A program made the translations under genes and the position numbers. The notes below the pieces were generated by a model that worked only from the letters and a program-made list of their open reading frames with translations, did no database searches and had not been told where the DNA came from. A stretch of DNA of 64,000 bases, taken from Bacillus spongiae (GTDB lineage: Bacteria > Bacillota > Bacilli > Bacillales > Bacillaceae_K). Shown here piece by piece: positions 55,184 through 63,487 of this stretch (positions are counted from its first letter, which is position 1; every line of letters starts with the position of its first letter). The DNA lies in contig NZ_JBBAXC010000011.1 in NCBI RefSeq assembly GCF_037120725.1, positions 111,570 to 175,569 on the forward strand, in the 5' to 3' direction.

Positions 55184-55705
55184 ATGATGCCACACAATCA
55201 TGAAGAGCATTTGAATAAAAATAAAGTCGTTAAATGTAGCGTGATTACGGTTAGCGATACGAGAACAACAGAGAATGATACGAGCGGAAAACTGATGATG
55301 GAGAAATTGAAGAATAGTGGTCATAGCTTGATCACCTATGAAATTGTCCCAGATGATCAAGAGAAAATTTCATCAGCTATTCAACGTGGACTACAAAATG
55401 AGGAAATACAGGCTATATTAGTGAATGGTGGAACAGGAATTGCTCAAAGGGACGTCACTATTGAAGTAGTGAAGAAGATGCTTGAAAAGGAAATGAACGG
55501 GTTTGGAGAGCTATTTCGTTATCTTAGCTATACAGAAGACATTGGGTCTGCTGCCATTTTATCTCGTGCGATTGCAGGAATTTCAAAGAAGAAAGTCGTA
55601 TTCTCAGTACCGGGCTCTACAGGAGCAGTTAAATTAGCGATGGATAAGCTCATTTTACCTGAATTGGTGCATATTATTTGGGAGCTAACAAAGGATCAAA
55701 AATGA
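55184..55705 (+). CDS. moaB: Molybdenum cofactor biosynthesis protein B (MoaB/MogA)
   Basis: 173 residues. Adenylates molybdopterin. SVITVSDTRT, VNGGTGIAQRDVTIEVV and SAAILSRAIAGI are typical. It begins after a 280-base gap from moaD. AAGGGG is the site before the ATG. The stop overlaps the modA start (ATGA), so cofactor synthesis and molybdate uptake are coupled in one transcript. Confidence 0.93.
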   Translation: MMPHNHEEHLNKNKVVKCSVITVSDTRTTENDTSGKLMMEKLKNSGHSLITYEIVPDDQEKISSAIQRGLQNEEIQAILVNGGTGIAQRDVTIEVVKKMLEKEMNGFGELFRYLSYTEDIGSAAILSRAIAGISKKKVVFSVPGSTGAVKLAMDKLILPELVHIIWELTKDQK

Positions 55706-56469
55706 AACAAAATAGTAAAGGGTTAAAAGGGGTAGCGTTGTTATTCATGCTTCTCGCCGTTTTGGCTAGTTGCAGTGAGGGGCAAGAGAAAGAAGTTATT
55801 ACAATATCAGCCGCAGCAAGCTTAAAAACAAGCTTGCAAGAAATTAACCAAAATTATATGCAAGACTATCCAAATCAAGCGGTAACATTCAACTTTGGAT
55901 CAACAGGTGCTTTACGAAAACAGATTGAACAAGGCGCTCCAATTGATGTGTTTTTATCCGCATCTAGTCATGATTATGAAGAATTAAAGAATTCAGCGAT
56001 AGTTCATAACGGAAAGGTTTTATTTACGAATGAACTTGTTATGGTAACGAAGGGAAGTAAAGTAAGGACGATTCAGGAAGTGCTGCAATCCGAAGAGTCG
56101 ATTGCGATAGGGAACCCAGCCATCGTCCCGGCTGGCGAATATGCAAAGCAAGCGTTAACCTCTTTTGGAGCATGGAATACCCTTCAGGGTCGCTTCGTTT
56201 ACGGGAAGGATGTTACTCATGTTCTCACCCTGCTCGAGCAGGGTGTTGCTCAGGTTGCAATCGTTTATGCAAGCGAGATAGTAGACGATGAGTATAGGGT
56301 TATCCACGAATTTGGTGAGGGGGACCATCAGGAAATTGAGTACTATTCATCGGTTGTAAAAACAAGTGATAATGAGGAAGGTGCTCTCCTATTTCAACAA
56401 TATTTGTTAACAGAAAAATCGTTAAACGTGTTTCAAAAGTACGGATTTACAATTGATATACATCAGTAG
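55702..56469 (+). CDS. modA: Molybdate ABC transporter substrate-binding lipoprotein
   Basis: 255 residues from the ATG at 55702. Lipoprotein signal with lipobox LASC (about residue 24). Mature part has ISAAASLKTSLQEI, FNFGSTGALRKQIEQGAPIDVFLSAS and GNPAIVPAGEYAKQAL, the ModA oxyanion pocket pattern. Captures molybdate outside the membrane and passes it to ModB. Confidence 0.94.
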   Translation: MKQNSKGLKGVALLFMLLAVLASCSEGQEKEVITISAAASLKTSLQEINQNYMQDYPNQAVTFNFGSTGALRKQIEQGAPIDVFLSASSHDYEELKNSAIVHNGKVLFTNELVMVTKGSKVRTIQEVLQSEESIAIGNPAIVPAGEYAKQALTSFGAWNTLQGRFVYGKDVTHVLTLLEQGVAQVAIVYASEIVDDEYRVIHEFGEGDHQEIEYYSSVVKTSDNEEGALLFQQYLLTEKSLNVFQKYGFTIDIHQ

Positions 56470-56477
56470 GTGTTCAT

Positions 56478-57140
56478 ATGACAACAGACTTTTGGTTTCC
56501 AGTCCAGTTATCAATCATGATTGCTACGATATCGACTACCGTTGCTTTTCTTATTGCCGTCTTGGTAGCGTATCGACTTAAATCTTCATCAATGAGAGGG
56601 AAAAGTGTGTTAGAGGCGCTTTTCTTATTACCTTTAGTATTACCTCCGTCAGTATTAGGGTTTTTATTATTATATATATTCGGTATAAACAGCCCGGTAG
56701 GAAAAGGAATCCAGTTTTTGATTGGTGAGACGCTTCTTTTTACAAAGCTCGCTGCCATTATCGCCGCCATCATTGTGACCTTTCCACTCATGTATCAGGC
56801 TGCAAAAGCAGGTTTTAGTAGTGTAAATGTTGACATTGAAGAGGCGGCAAGGGTAGATGGTGCTGGCGAATGGAAGGTATTTCTTCATATATCAATCCCT
56901 CTTGCTATAAAGGCGCTCTTAATGGGAGTGATTTTAAGCTTTACACGTGCACTAGGCGAGTTCGGAGCGACGTTAATGTTTGCAGGTAATATTCCTGGAA
57001 AAACACAAACGATCTCAACCGCTATTTATGTGGCAATAGAATCAGGTGAAAATGACTTGGCATGGCAGTATGCCTTAATCAGTATTAGTTTATCGTTTAT
57101 ATTGTTAGTATTAATCAAAGTGATGGATAGAGCATCCTAA
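56478..57140 (+). CDS. modB: Molybdate ABC transporter permease
   Basis: 220 residues with five membrane helices and the coupling motif EAARVDGAGEWKVFLHISIPLA. FTRALGEFGATLMFAGNIPGKTQ is the ModB signature. It begins eight bases after modA. No ATPase gene (modC) follows, so an ATPase from elsewhere must serve. Confidence 0.95.
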   Translation: MTTDFWFPVQLSIMIATISTTVAFLIAVLVAYRLKSSSMRGKSVLEALFLLPLVLPPSVLGFLLLYIFGINSPVGKGIQFLIGETLLFTKLAAIIAAIIVTFPLMYQAAKAGFSSVNVDIEEAARVDGAGEWKVFLHISIPLAIKALLMGVILSFTRALGEFGATLMFAGNIPGKTQTISTAIYVAIESGENDLAWQYALISISLSFILLVLIKVMDRAS

Positions 57141-57176
57141 TAGAAGATACTTGTTTTAATATTGTGTTTATATTTT

Positions 57177-57198
57177 AGAGCCAGTGGCTCTTTTTTGT
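57177..57198 (+). terminator. Terminator after modB
   Basis: AGAGCC-AGT-GGCTCT stem followed by a long T-rich run. Confidence 0.8.
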
Positions 57199-57532
57199 TT
57201 TTTTTGAATAAATCGGGAGCGGGAAAACCTGTGGAAAAGGAAATCTTATGAAGGAAAAGTAATCTACAGATTTTTAAGCAAATGTTGCGGAATTTGGACG
57301 TATATTGATTGGGAAATCCCTCTAGTTTTGAGGAGTCTATTCAAGAAGCCCAAAATAACTAAATTAGTTCATTTGACTTACATCTGATTAGTAGACTTTA
57401 CAATTTACTATTGTTTAGTAAATACGCAATTAGTATGGTTTTATTAAAATAGGTAAATAGGTATATTTTAATTGCGTAATTATGTAAGTAATATTTTAAT
57501 CAGAAGTTAAACCATGAAAGCGGGGAAGGCCG

Positions 57533-58243
57533 TTGATGAACACCGAGTTTAAAGAGAAGTTAAAAGGTTTGGCGATGGAAAAACTACATCAACTTTTTTA
57601 TTTACCAGACAACGGAGAGACGGTGGAATGCTCGGATGCGATTCTGGAGTTTGCGGACTTATTTTTGGAGGATGAGGCCGTTATGAAGAACTTACATGAA
57701 GCGTACAGACAAAACCTACCTTCTATTGATCTATATAGTCAAACAATCGATATAACGTATAGAAATGAACAAGGTTTACATACCATTGCTTTTTTAGACA
57801 AGAAGTTCTCCTTGGAAGAAGCATCCTATGTAGATTTTTTGTCTTATTCAATTGAAATGATGCGTGAGGTATTGCCACTCGGTTCTGTCGTGGAATTAGA
57901 TCCTCATTTTTTTAACCCAGACCAAGTAACCTTAAAGCCAGTTAAAGTGGTCATTACAGGGAGATTTATTCTTCCAGAAAACTATAAATCATTTTTTCCT
58001 TATGTTGGTGTCGTGTACCCATTAGGGGAAGTTAAGAAAGATAGCACCATCTATTTTACGCATCCATTGATTGAAAGCGTTGTTCACGTGGGGTATAAAG
58101 ACGAGCTGGAAGAGGCATTTGAAGTGCTAATAAAAAATGAAATGATTCTGGATAAAGGAATGAAATCGATTGAATTTTCTACCTCGGACGTGAGTCAGCT
58201 CCAAATGGAAAGGGAACCTGAAGAAAAAGCAGGTGAGAGGTAA
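57533..58243 (+). CDS. DUF4176 protein, type VII secretion accessory type
   Basis: 236 residues. The C-terminal half matches DUF4176 proteins: VLPLGSVVELDPHFF, KVVITGRFILPE and GVVYPLG. These genes usually lie beside LXG toxins and other small type VII secretion genes. Here no LXG toxin or immunity gene follows; only a broken frame does. GGGGAAGG lies ahead of the ATG. Probably the leftover of a decayed locus, though this gene itself is intact. Confidence 0.65.
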   Translation: MMNTEFKEKLKGLAMEKLHQLFYLPDNGETVECSDAILEFADLFLEDEAVMKNLHEAYRQNLPSIDLYSQTIDITYRNEQGLHTIAFLDKKFSLEEASYVDFLSYSIEMMREVLPLGSVVELDPHFFNPDQVTLKPVKVVITGRFILPENYKSFFPYVGVVYPLGEVKKDSTIYFTHPLIESVVHVGYKDELEEAFEVLIKNEMILDKGMKSIEFSTSDVSQLQMEREPEEKAGER

Positions 58244-58244
58244 T

Positions 58245-58671
58245 GCGAATAGACACTAACTAGATACGATGCATTTATCGAGAATCTCCTATCCTTATTA
58301 GAACAATCTGTCGCTAATACAAATGCTTATATTTCCACACTGGGAAGGCAAGCGACCATAAGAGTCGACCGACATGACATTTGGGTAAAATTATGTTAAA
58401 TCGCACAAGGAATTTTGAGAATTATCCTAAAATCCCAGCCCCAACTAGAAACCCCATTCTTTTACGTTCTCTGAGGAACCTACGTCTAATCAAATGGAAC
58501 GAAACGGGAGTAATCAATCGAAGCTTACAGCACATTGGCCAAGAAATAGAGAGCGCTGAAAGGTATTTGACGGACAGAAAGGGAGCGCTATGGAGACTGT
58601 ATGACTTTAAAATGAAGTCAATCGTTGTCTTTTTAGGTAACTGGATTTCAGCTCAAACGGACTTGTACTAA
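58245..58671 (+). pseudogene. Broken small gene after the DUF4176 gene
   Basis: A start-like segment (ATGCGAATAGACACTAAC) hits TAG at once. A shifted frame then reads YDAFIENLLSLLEQSVAN and stops at about 58399. A third frame reads NRSLQHIGQEIESAERYL to 58671. The pieces read like one gene with two frameshifts or stops. Position suggests a small type VII secretion partner; the family is not recognised. Confidence 0.45.
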
Positions 58672-58768
58672 GGAATATAGTAAACTCTTCAATTGTCAAA
58701 ATGAAATGAAGGGTTTAGTAGTGTGATTACAAGGAATAAAGAGATGCCCCACCTTCATACAACTCTGT

Positions 58769-58816
58769 TTGACTTTTAGAGAAAAGAGTATTTAAATATA
58801 GATAAATGTTATCTAT
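58769..58816 (+). promoter_or_regulatory. Promoter and operator of the Rrf2 gene
   Basis: TTGACT (58769-58774), a 17-base spacer and TTAAAT (58792-58797), followed at once by the perfect palindrome ATAGATAA-ATG-TTATCTAT (58798-58816) over the start of transcription. Two relatives of this palindrome precede the AhpD-like gene. Confidence 0.7.
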
Positions 58817-58831
58817 AAAGGAGAAGTGTTG

Positions 58832-59335
58832 ATGCAGTACAGTATAGGCGTAGAATATGCCCTACATAGTTTAGTGTATTTATGTTCCACTTCAAAAGTT
58901 GGACCAATAGGAATAAAAGATTTAGCCAAGATACAAGGATTATCGGAAACTTATTTGTCTAAAATTTTCACCAAATTAGTTAAAGCGGATATTATTACTT
59001 CGACTACTGGTGTAAAAGGGGGATATGAGTTAACTCAACTACCTGAAAATATTTCCTTTTGGGACGTTGTTCGAGCTGTTGAAGGGGAGAAACCAATCTT
59101 TCAATGTCGAAGAATTGTTGACAAAAACTTGTTCAATCAAGAAGGGGACCAAGAAGAATGCTGTTCTGCTGTCCCTTGTCGTATAAATATTACGATGTTA
59201 GAAGCTGAAAATAAAATGAGAGATTATTTGAAAAGTAAAAGCCTATTATGGTTAAAGCAAACATTAGACAAGGAATTGCCGACTAGCACAATTGAAAAAA
59301 CCAATGAATGGTTTGATCAAAGAAAAAAACAGTAA
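58832..59335 (+). CDS. Rrf2-family transcriptional regulator
   Basis: 167 residues from the ATG at 58832 with AAGGAG eight bases ahead (an in-frame GTG is at 58826). Winged helix: GVEYALHSLVYLCS, IKDLAKIQGLSETYLSKIFTKL and GVKGGYELTQ. Cysteines in FQCRR, EECC and VPCRI could bind an Fe-S cluster or sense thiol/redox state, but the spacing is not that of NsrR or IscR as I know them. It has its own palindromic operator and a terminator. Likely represses itself and the AhpD-like gene. Confidence 0.9.
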   Translation: MQYSIGVEYALHSLVYLCSTSKVGPIGIKDLAKIQGLSETYLSKIFTKLVKADIITSTTGVKGGYELTQLPENISFWDVVRAVEGEKPIFQCRRIVDKNLFNQEGDQEECCSAVPCRINITMLEAENKMRDYLKSKSLLWLKQTLDKELPTSTIEKTNEWFDQRKKQ

Positions 59336-59791
59336 ATAAGCTTCATAGTTATCCTTCCTAGCATCAATGTTTATAATAAATACAAGCTGTTAAATTAAGA
59401 CGACTTAGTACGTTAAAGCCCATCTAAGTCGTTTTATCGAAACCAATGGTGTATATACGGAAACATTCTTTCTAAAAGAAAAAAGCCGCTTTCCTTATCC
59501 CATTTACCACGTTTAGTAGGAATGTCCAACTGAAATATATTGATATCAGGCTTAATAAATATAATTTCCCCATTACATAGGTTAAACATATAGCATTACG
59601 CATCGTCTAGTAACCTCCCGAATAACTAACTATAGCTCTGCTTCCCCCTTAAGAATAGTTGCTCGTTCTAAATTCCCAGTATTCTGAATCAAAACTATAT
59701 GTTTTAAACTTATATTTTCCTTGTTTCCTTTTAAACAAGGCTCTTTATGTTGAGATTCAGCAATTATGAAAAAGGCAAATAAAAAGTTCGG
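59336..59791. other. Intergenic region between the Rrf2 gene and the next promoter
   Basis: About 455 bases with no supportable gene, only the Rrf2 terminator near its left end. Confidence 0.4.
59400..59436 (+). terminator. Terminator after the Rrf2 gene
   Basis: ACGACTTAG (59400-59408) pairs with CTAAGTCGT (59424-59432), followed by TTTT. Confidence 0.7.
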
Positions 59792-59839
59792 TTGACAATA
59801 ATTACATAAATAAATATAATACAGATAGATGTTATCTAT
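59792..59839 (+). promoter_or_regulatory. Consensus promoter with Rrf2-type operator
   Basis: TTGACA (59792-59797), exactly 17 bases, TATAAT (59815-59820), then ACAGATAG-ATG-TTATCTAT (59821-59839), a one-to-two-base variant of the palindrome at the Rrf2 gene and in the same place relative to the -10. Confidence 0.8.
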
Positions 59840-59907
59840 AATATAGGGTGCTCATTTAATTGTGCTGGCTTAAACGGTCTTGGTGAACAAACGTGAATCG
59901 TTAGAAT

Positions 59908-59943
59908 ATTTACTTTCGTTATATAAAAAGTAAATCTTTTTTT
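59908..59943 (+). terminator. Terminator inside the leader of the AhpD-like gene
   Basis: ATTTACTTT (59908-59916) pairs with AAAGTAAAT (59927-59935), then C and seven T. It would end a transcript of about 115 bases from the promoter at 59792, ahead of the AhpD-like gene. Confidence 0.6.
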
Positions 59944-59952
59944 ATCCTTATT

Positions 59953-59971
59953 ACAGATAACATATATCTAT
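59953..59971 (-). promoter_or_regulatory. Third Rrf2-type operator
   Basis: Read on the minus strand it is ATAGATAT-ATG-TTATCTGT, the same palindrome as at 58798 and 59821. It lies 25 bases before the AhpD-like start codon. Confidence 0.65.
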
Positions 59972-59996
59972 ATTATCTTATAGGAGGGTGTTTAGG

Positions 59997-60446
59997 ATGA
60001 AACCAAGAATTTTAATGAATGAAGTTGATCCAAATGCGTATAAGGCAATGTATAGTCTTGAGGGGTATTTAGCTAATGCGTCAATGGACAAAAAAATGTT
60101 AGAGTTAATTAAAATCCGCGCATCACAAATAAACGGATGTGCATTTTGTATTGACATGCATACGAAAGATGCTCGGAAATTAGGTGAAACAGAGCAACGA
60201 ATATATGCACTTAATGCTTGGAGAGAAACGAACTTCTTTTCGGAAAAAGAAAGAGCTGTGTTGGCCTTAACAGAAGCTGTCACGCTAGTGTCAAGTGAGC
60301 ATGTCTCAGATGAAGTGTATGACGAAGTAAATCGTTCTTTTTCTGAAAAAGAAATAGCGGAGCTAATTATGGCCATTGTGACCATAAATGCATGGAATCG
60401 AATTGCCATTACAACACGTATGATGCCAGCAGAAAGCGAAGAATAA
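59997..60446 (+). CDS. Carboxymuconolactone decarboxylase/AhpD-like protein
   Basis: 149 residues from the ATG at 59997 with AGGAGGG eight bases ahead; the frame to 59988 overlaps the site. The catalytic motif CAFCIDMHTKDA (CxxC-x3-H) marks the AhpD-like alkylhydroperoxidase group, thiol-dependent peroxidase-type proteins. ELIKIRASQINGC precedes it. Controlled by two Rrf2-type operators. It probably detoxifies peroxides or reactive electrophiles sensed by the Rrf2 protein. Confidence 0.9.
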   Translation: MKPRILMNEVDPNAYKAMYSLEGYLANASMDKKMLELIKIRASQINGCAFCIDMHTKDARKLGETEQRIYALNAWRETNFFSEKERAVLALTEAVTLVSSEHVSDEVYDEVNRSFSEKEIAELIMAIVTINAWNRIAITTRMMPAESEE

Positions 60447-60571
60447 TACGAGGTGGCAATTACACGATAGTGAGCAAAAAGGCCATCGAGGTGAAACGTT
60501 GATCTTTTGTAGTATGTAAAAGGCTTCAAACAGGAACAACAAAAAATGCTTAAATAGAGTGAAAAGGAACA

Positions 60572-60603
60572 AAAGCCTCAGTGAGTATAAACACTGAGGC
60601 TTT
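60572..60603. terminator. Bidirectional terminator between the AhpD-like gene and moaC
   Basis: AAAGCCTCAGTG (60572-60583) pairs perfectly with CACTGAGGCTTT (60592-60603). Confidence 0.75.
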
Positions 60604-60605
60604 GA

Positions 60606-61091
60606 TTAAATTCGTTTATAATCGCCACTTTTCCCGCCTGACTTCTCTAATAAATACGTTTCCCCTATCACCATTCCTTTATCAACCGCTTTGCACATAT
60701 CATAAACGGTTAATGCTGTGATGGAGGCGGCAGTTAATGCTTCCATTTCAACCCCAGTGCTTCCTTTCGTCTTGACTTCAGCTTCAATGATCAGCTCAAA
60801 GTCAGCAGCGTTTTTATCCTTCCAATCAAAGATTATATTAACGCCGCTCAAAGGGAGGGGATGGCACATTGGAATGATGGAAGAAGTTTGTTTTGCCCCC
60901 ATAATTCCAGCAATTTGTGCTACTGAAAGAACGTCTCCTTTTTGAAAATCATGGTCGATTATTTTTTGATAAATTTCTTTATTCACACGAATGCTCGAGC
61001 GGGCTTTTGCGATTCTAGTCGTTTCTTCTTTATTCGATATGTCGACCATCTTGGCATGGCCTTGCTCGTTAAAATGAGTAAACTTTGACAT
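60606..61091 (-). CDS. moaC: Cyclic pyranopterin monophosphate synthase
   Basis: 161 residues from the ATG at 61091 with GGAGTTGA ahead; the frame to 61169 is too long. Second step of molybdopterin synthesis after Moa[25 protein letters not shown] with the catalytic Cys-His region, and [24 protein letters not shown] are signatures. moaA and mobA are not in the window. Confidence 0.95.
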   Translation of the reverse strand: MSKFTHFNEQGHAKMVDISNKEETTRIAKARSSIRVNKEIYQKIIDHDFQKGDVLSVAQIAGIMGAKQTSSIIPMCHPLPLSGVNIIFDWKDKNAADFELIIEAEVKTKGSTGVEMEALTAASITALTVYDMCKAVDKGMVIGETYLLEKSGGKSGDYKRI

Positions 61092-61254
61092 TCTATTCAA
61101 CTCCATAAAAGATTTATTCTCAGTATAAATAAGATGAAAAAAGAGTGTAGTGACAAAGGTCATATACAAACCTTTTTGCCCTCATATACTATAAACTAAA
61201 AATAGCATAGCATATAAATCTTACACCTCTAAGCTTAAAAGGAGCTGAAAATCA

Positions 61255-61755
61255 TTGAAGGTCTTACAAGTAGTAGGGTATAAAAATAGTGGGAAAACAA
61301 CGATGACGTCTTTGTTCATTGAATATGCCAATGAATTAGGCTATATGGTAGGGTCTTGTAAACGACATGCTCACGGGGCACCTGATGTAGTCCAACAGAC
61401 AGATAGTTATAAGCATCAAGCAGCTGGAGCAATCATTGCAGGGGTAGAGGGGGGAGGAATGCTTAACCTTTCAATAAAAGGTACTGTGTGGAGCTTGAAG
61501 AAAATCTTATCCTATTATGAGCTATTGCAATTAGACCTCATTATTGCAGAAGGGTTCAAAACAGAATCATACCAAAAGGTTGTTTTATTGAGAGGAGAAC
61601 AAGACCTCCCTTTACTAGAACAGGTAGAAAATGTTATAGGGGTGCTATACCCTAAAAATTGTGAAATTGATCATAAAGCAGGCATAACGTATATTGAGAA
61701 AGAGAATGTAGATGAAATAAAGCAATGGTTCAAGGAATCCGTATTGAGAGCATAA
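61255..61755 (+). CDS. mobB: Molybdopterin-guanine dinucleotide biosynthesis protein B
   Basis: 166 residues from a TTG at 61255 with AAGGAG ahead. P-loop GYKNSGKTTMTSLFIEYA, then KRHAHGAP and DLIIAEGFKTESYQKVVLLR. It binds GTP and assists MobA in making the MGD form of the cofactor, which is the form used by the molybdoenzyme type encoded at 42.8 kb. Confidence 0.93.
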   Translation: MKVLQVVGYKNSGKTTMTSLFIEYANELGYMVGSCKRHAHGAPDVVQQTDSYKHQAAGAIIAGVEGGGMLNLSIKGTVWSLKKILSYYELLQLDLIIAEGFKTESYQKVVLLRGEQDLPLLEQVENVIGVLYPKNCEIDHKAGITYIEKENVDEIKQWFKESVLRA

Positions 61756-61853
61756 TTTTATTCATAAACTTTGCAACATAAAGAGGGGAAAAGAGCATCA
61801 CTCAATCGCGTCCATATAATTAGTTACTCACAGGAAAAAGGTAGAATTCATGG

Positions 61854-61888
61854 AAAAACACGCTTGTAGAGTTCCAAGCGTGTTTTTG
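61854..61888. terminator. Bidirectional terminator between mobB and narK
   Basis: AAAAACACGCTTG (61854-61866) pairs with CAAGCGTGTTTTT (61875-61887). Confidence 0.85.
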
Positions 61889-61949
61889 TTGTGCCATTGA
61901 ATTATAAATGGTTAGTAGTTAGTTTATTTAAATTATGTTGTATGTCGAT

Positions 61950-63254
61950 CTAACATTTGACTTCAGCATTTTTTCTAGAATAGAAGTACCAGCAAATGAC
62001 TAAGCTTATCAAATAGTACCCTAAAAATAAGTAAAGCGCTAAGTTTGCTGATCCCGTAGCATTAATAGACCAACCAAATATTTTCGGGATTAAGAATGCT
62101 CCGTAAGCGGCAATCGCAGCGATAAAGCCTAAAACCGGTGCAGCTAATCGTGCTTTTGCATCTGTAAAGATAAAAGGGACCATTCTAAATGTAGAACCGT
62201 TAGCAATTCCAGTTGCGAAAAATAATACAAGGAAAGAGATTAAAAATCCAATAAAGTTTTCGGCATTTAAGAAATAGATGACACTGATTGTCGATACCAT
62301 CATAAGAATCGTATCCCAAAATGTCACAAGAGCTCCGCTGCCAAGCTTATCAGATATCCATCCACCCAAAGGTCTAATGGCTGCTCCAATTAAAGGTCCT
62401 AAGAACGCAAGTCCAGCAGCTCCTGCTTCTGGAAACTCCGACTTGATTAATAAAGGAAAGGCTGCAGCATAGCCAATAAAGGATCCAAAGCACATTGTAT
62501 ATAGCCACGCCATAATCCACATATGCTTTTCTTTAAAGATGTCGGCTTGCTCTTTAAAGGATTGCTTTGTCCCAGGCAGGTTATCCATTCCAAAGAAAGC
62601 TAGTATAACCATAATAATAATCGGAATAACCCAAATGAAGGCGGCGTTTTGAATGAAGATTTCACTGCCATCTGGTAAAGTTTGTGCACCACCAACGAGC
62701 ATGCCTAACCAAGGTACAAAGATGATTATAGGAGTAACAAATTGAACAACACTTACCCCTAGGTTTCCAAGGCCAGCATTAATTCCATTTGCTGTCCCTT
62801 TTTCTTTTTTAGGGAAGAAGGGGCTAATATTAGCCATTGATGAAGAGAAGTTTCCGCCACCAAGGCCACAGAGCGCTGCTAAAATTGCAAGCGTAACAAA
62901 TGATGTATCAGGGTTTTGTACAGCTATACCAATTCCAATTGTTGGAATGAGTAAAACGGATGTACTAATGACGGTCCAATTACGACCACCGACAATTCCA
63001 GGCATAAAAGTAAAGAAAATTCGTAGGGTCGCACCAACTAACCCTGGAAGTGCTGCCAATGTGAAAAGCTGACTTTCAGTTAAATTAAATCCTACATCAT
63101 TTAATCTTACCGCAGTCACAGACCAAATTTGCCAAACAATAAAACTTAACATAAGAGCGAACACGGAAATCCACAAATTTCTGTTTGCATGTTTTTTTCC
63201 TTCTGTGTTCCAAAAATGACTGTTTTCAGGATTCCAAGTAGTGATTCTTGCCAT
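61950..63254 (-). CDS. narK: Nitrate/nitrite MFS transporter
   Basis: 434 residues with twelve predicted membrane helices. The nitrate signature GLGGGNFSSSMANISPFFPK (about residues 131-150), then NGINAGLGNLGVSVVQ, and GLAFLGPLIGAAIRPLGGW in the second half are characteristic of NarK/NasA. Imports nitrate and/or exports nitrite. AGGAGGAAG is the site before the ATG. A perfect Fnr box 86 bases upstream indicates anaerobic induction. This is a single gene, apart from the molybdoenzyme operon. Confidence 0.94.
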   Translation of the reverse strand: MARITTWNPENSHFWNTEGKKHANRNLWISVFALMLSFIVWQIWSVTAVRLNDVGFNLTESQLFTLAALPGLVGATLRIFFTFMPGIVGGRNWTVISTSVLLIPTIGIGIAVQNPDTSFVTLAILAALCGLGGGNFSSSMANISPFFPKKEKGTANGINAGLGNLGVSVVQFVTPIIIFVPWLGMLVGGAQTLPDGSEIFIQNAAFIWVIPIIIMVILAFFGMDNLPGTKQSFKEQADIFKEKHMWIMAWLYTMCFGSFIGYAAAFPLLIKSEFPEAGAAGLAFLGPLIGAAIRPLGGWISDKLGSGALVTFWDTILMMVSTISVIYFLNAENFIGFLISFLVLFFATGIANGSTFRMVPFIFTDAKARLAAPVLGFIAAIAAYGAFLIPKIFGWSINATGSANLALYLFLGYYLISLVICWYFYSRKNAEVKC

Positions 63255-63339
63255 AATACTTCCTCCTAATCGGTTTTAATAACAAAAGTAAAATGAGATC
63301 GTTCATAGCTGTATCGTATCAAAGGGAAACTCGATAGGT

Positions 63340-63355
63340 TGTGAAGTACATCACA
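63340..63355 (-). promoter_or_regulatory. Fnr box upstream of narK
   Basis: TGTGAAGTACATCACA, a perfect TGTGA-N6-TCACA palindrome, about 86 bases before the narK start. Confidence 0.85.
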
Positions 63356-63487
63356 GGCATGCAATTAACAGGGCGGATTTTCTTGTTTTGTCAACTATAT
63401 AGAAGAAGGATTAATTCGAAAATTTAAGTGTTCCACGTCGATAAGGGGTGCAGGCCTCACCAAATAATTGCTGAACCAAATTAAAAA

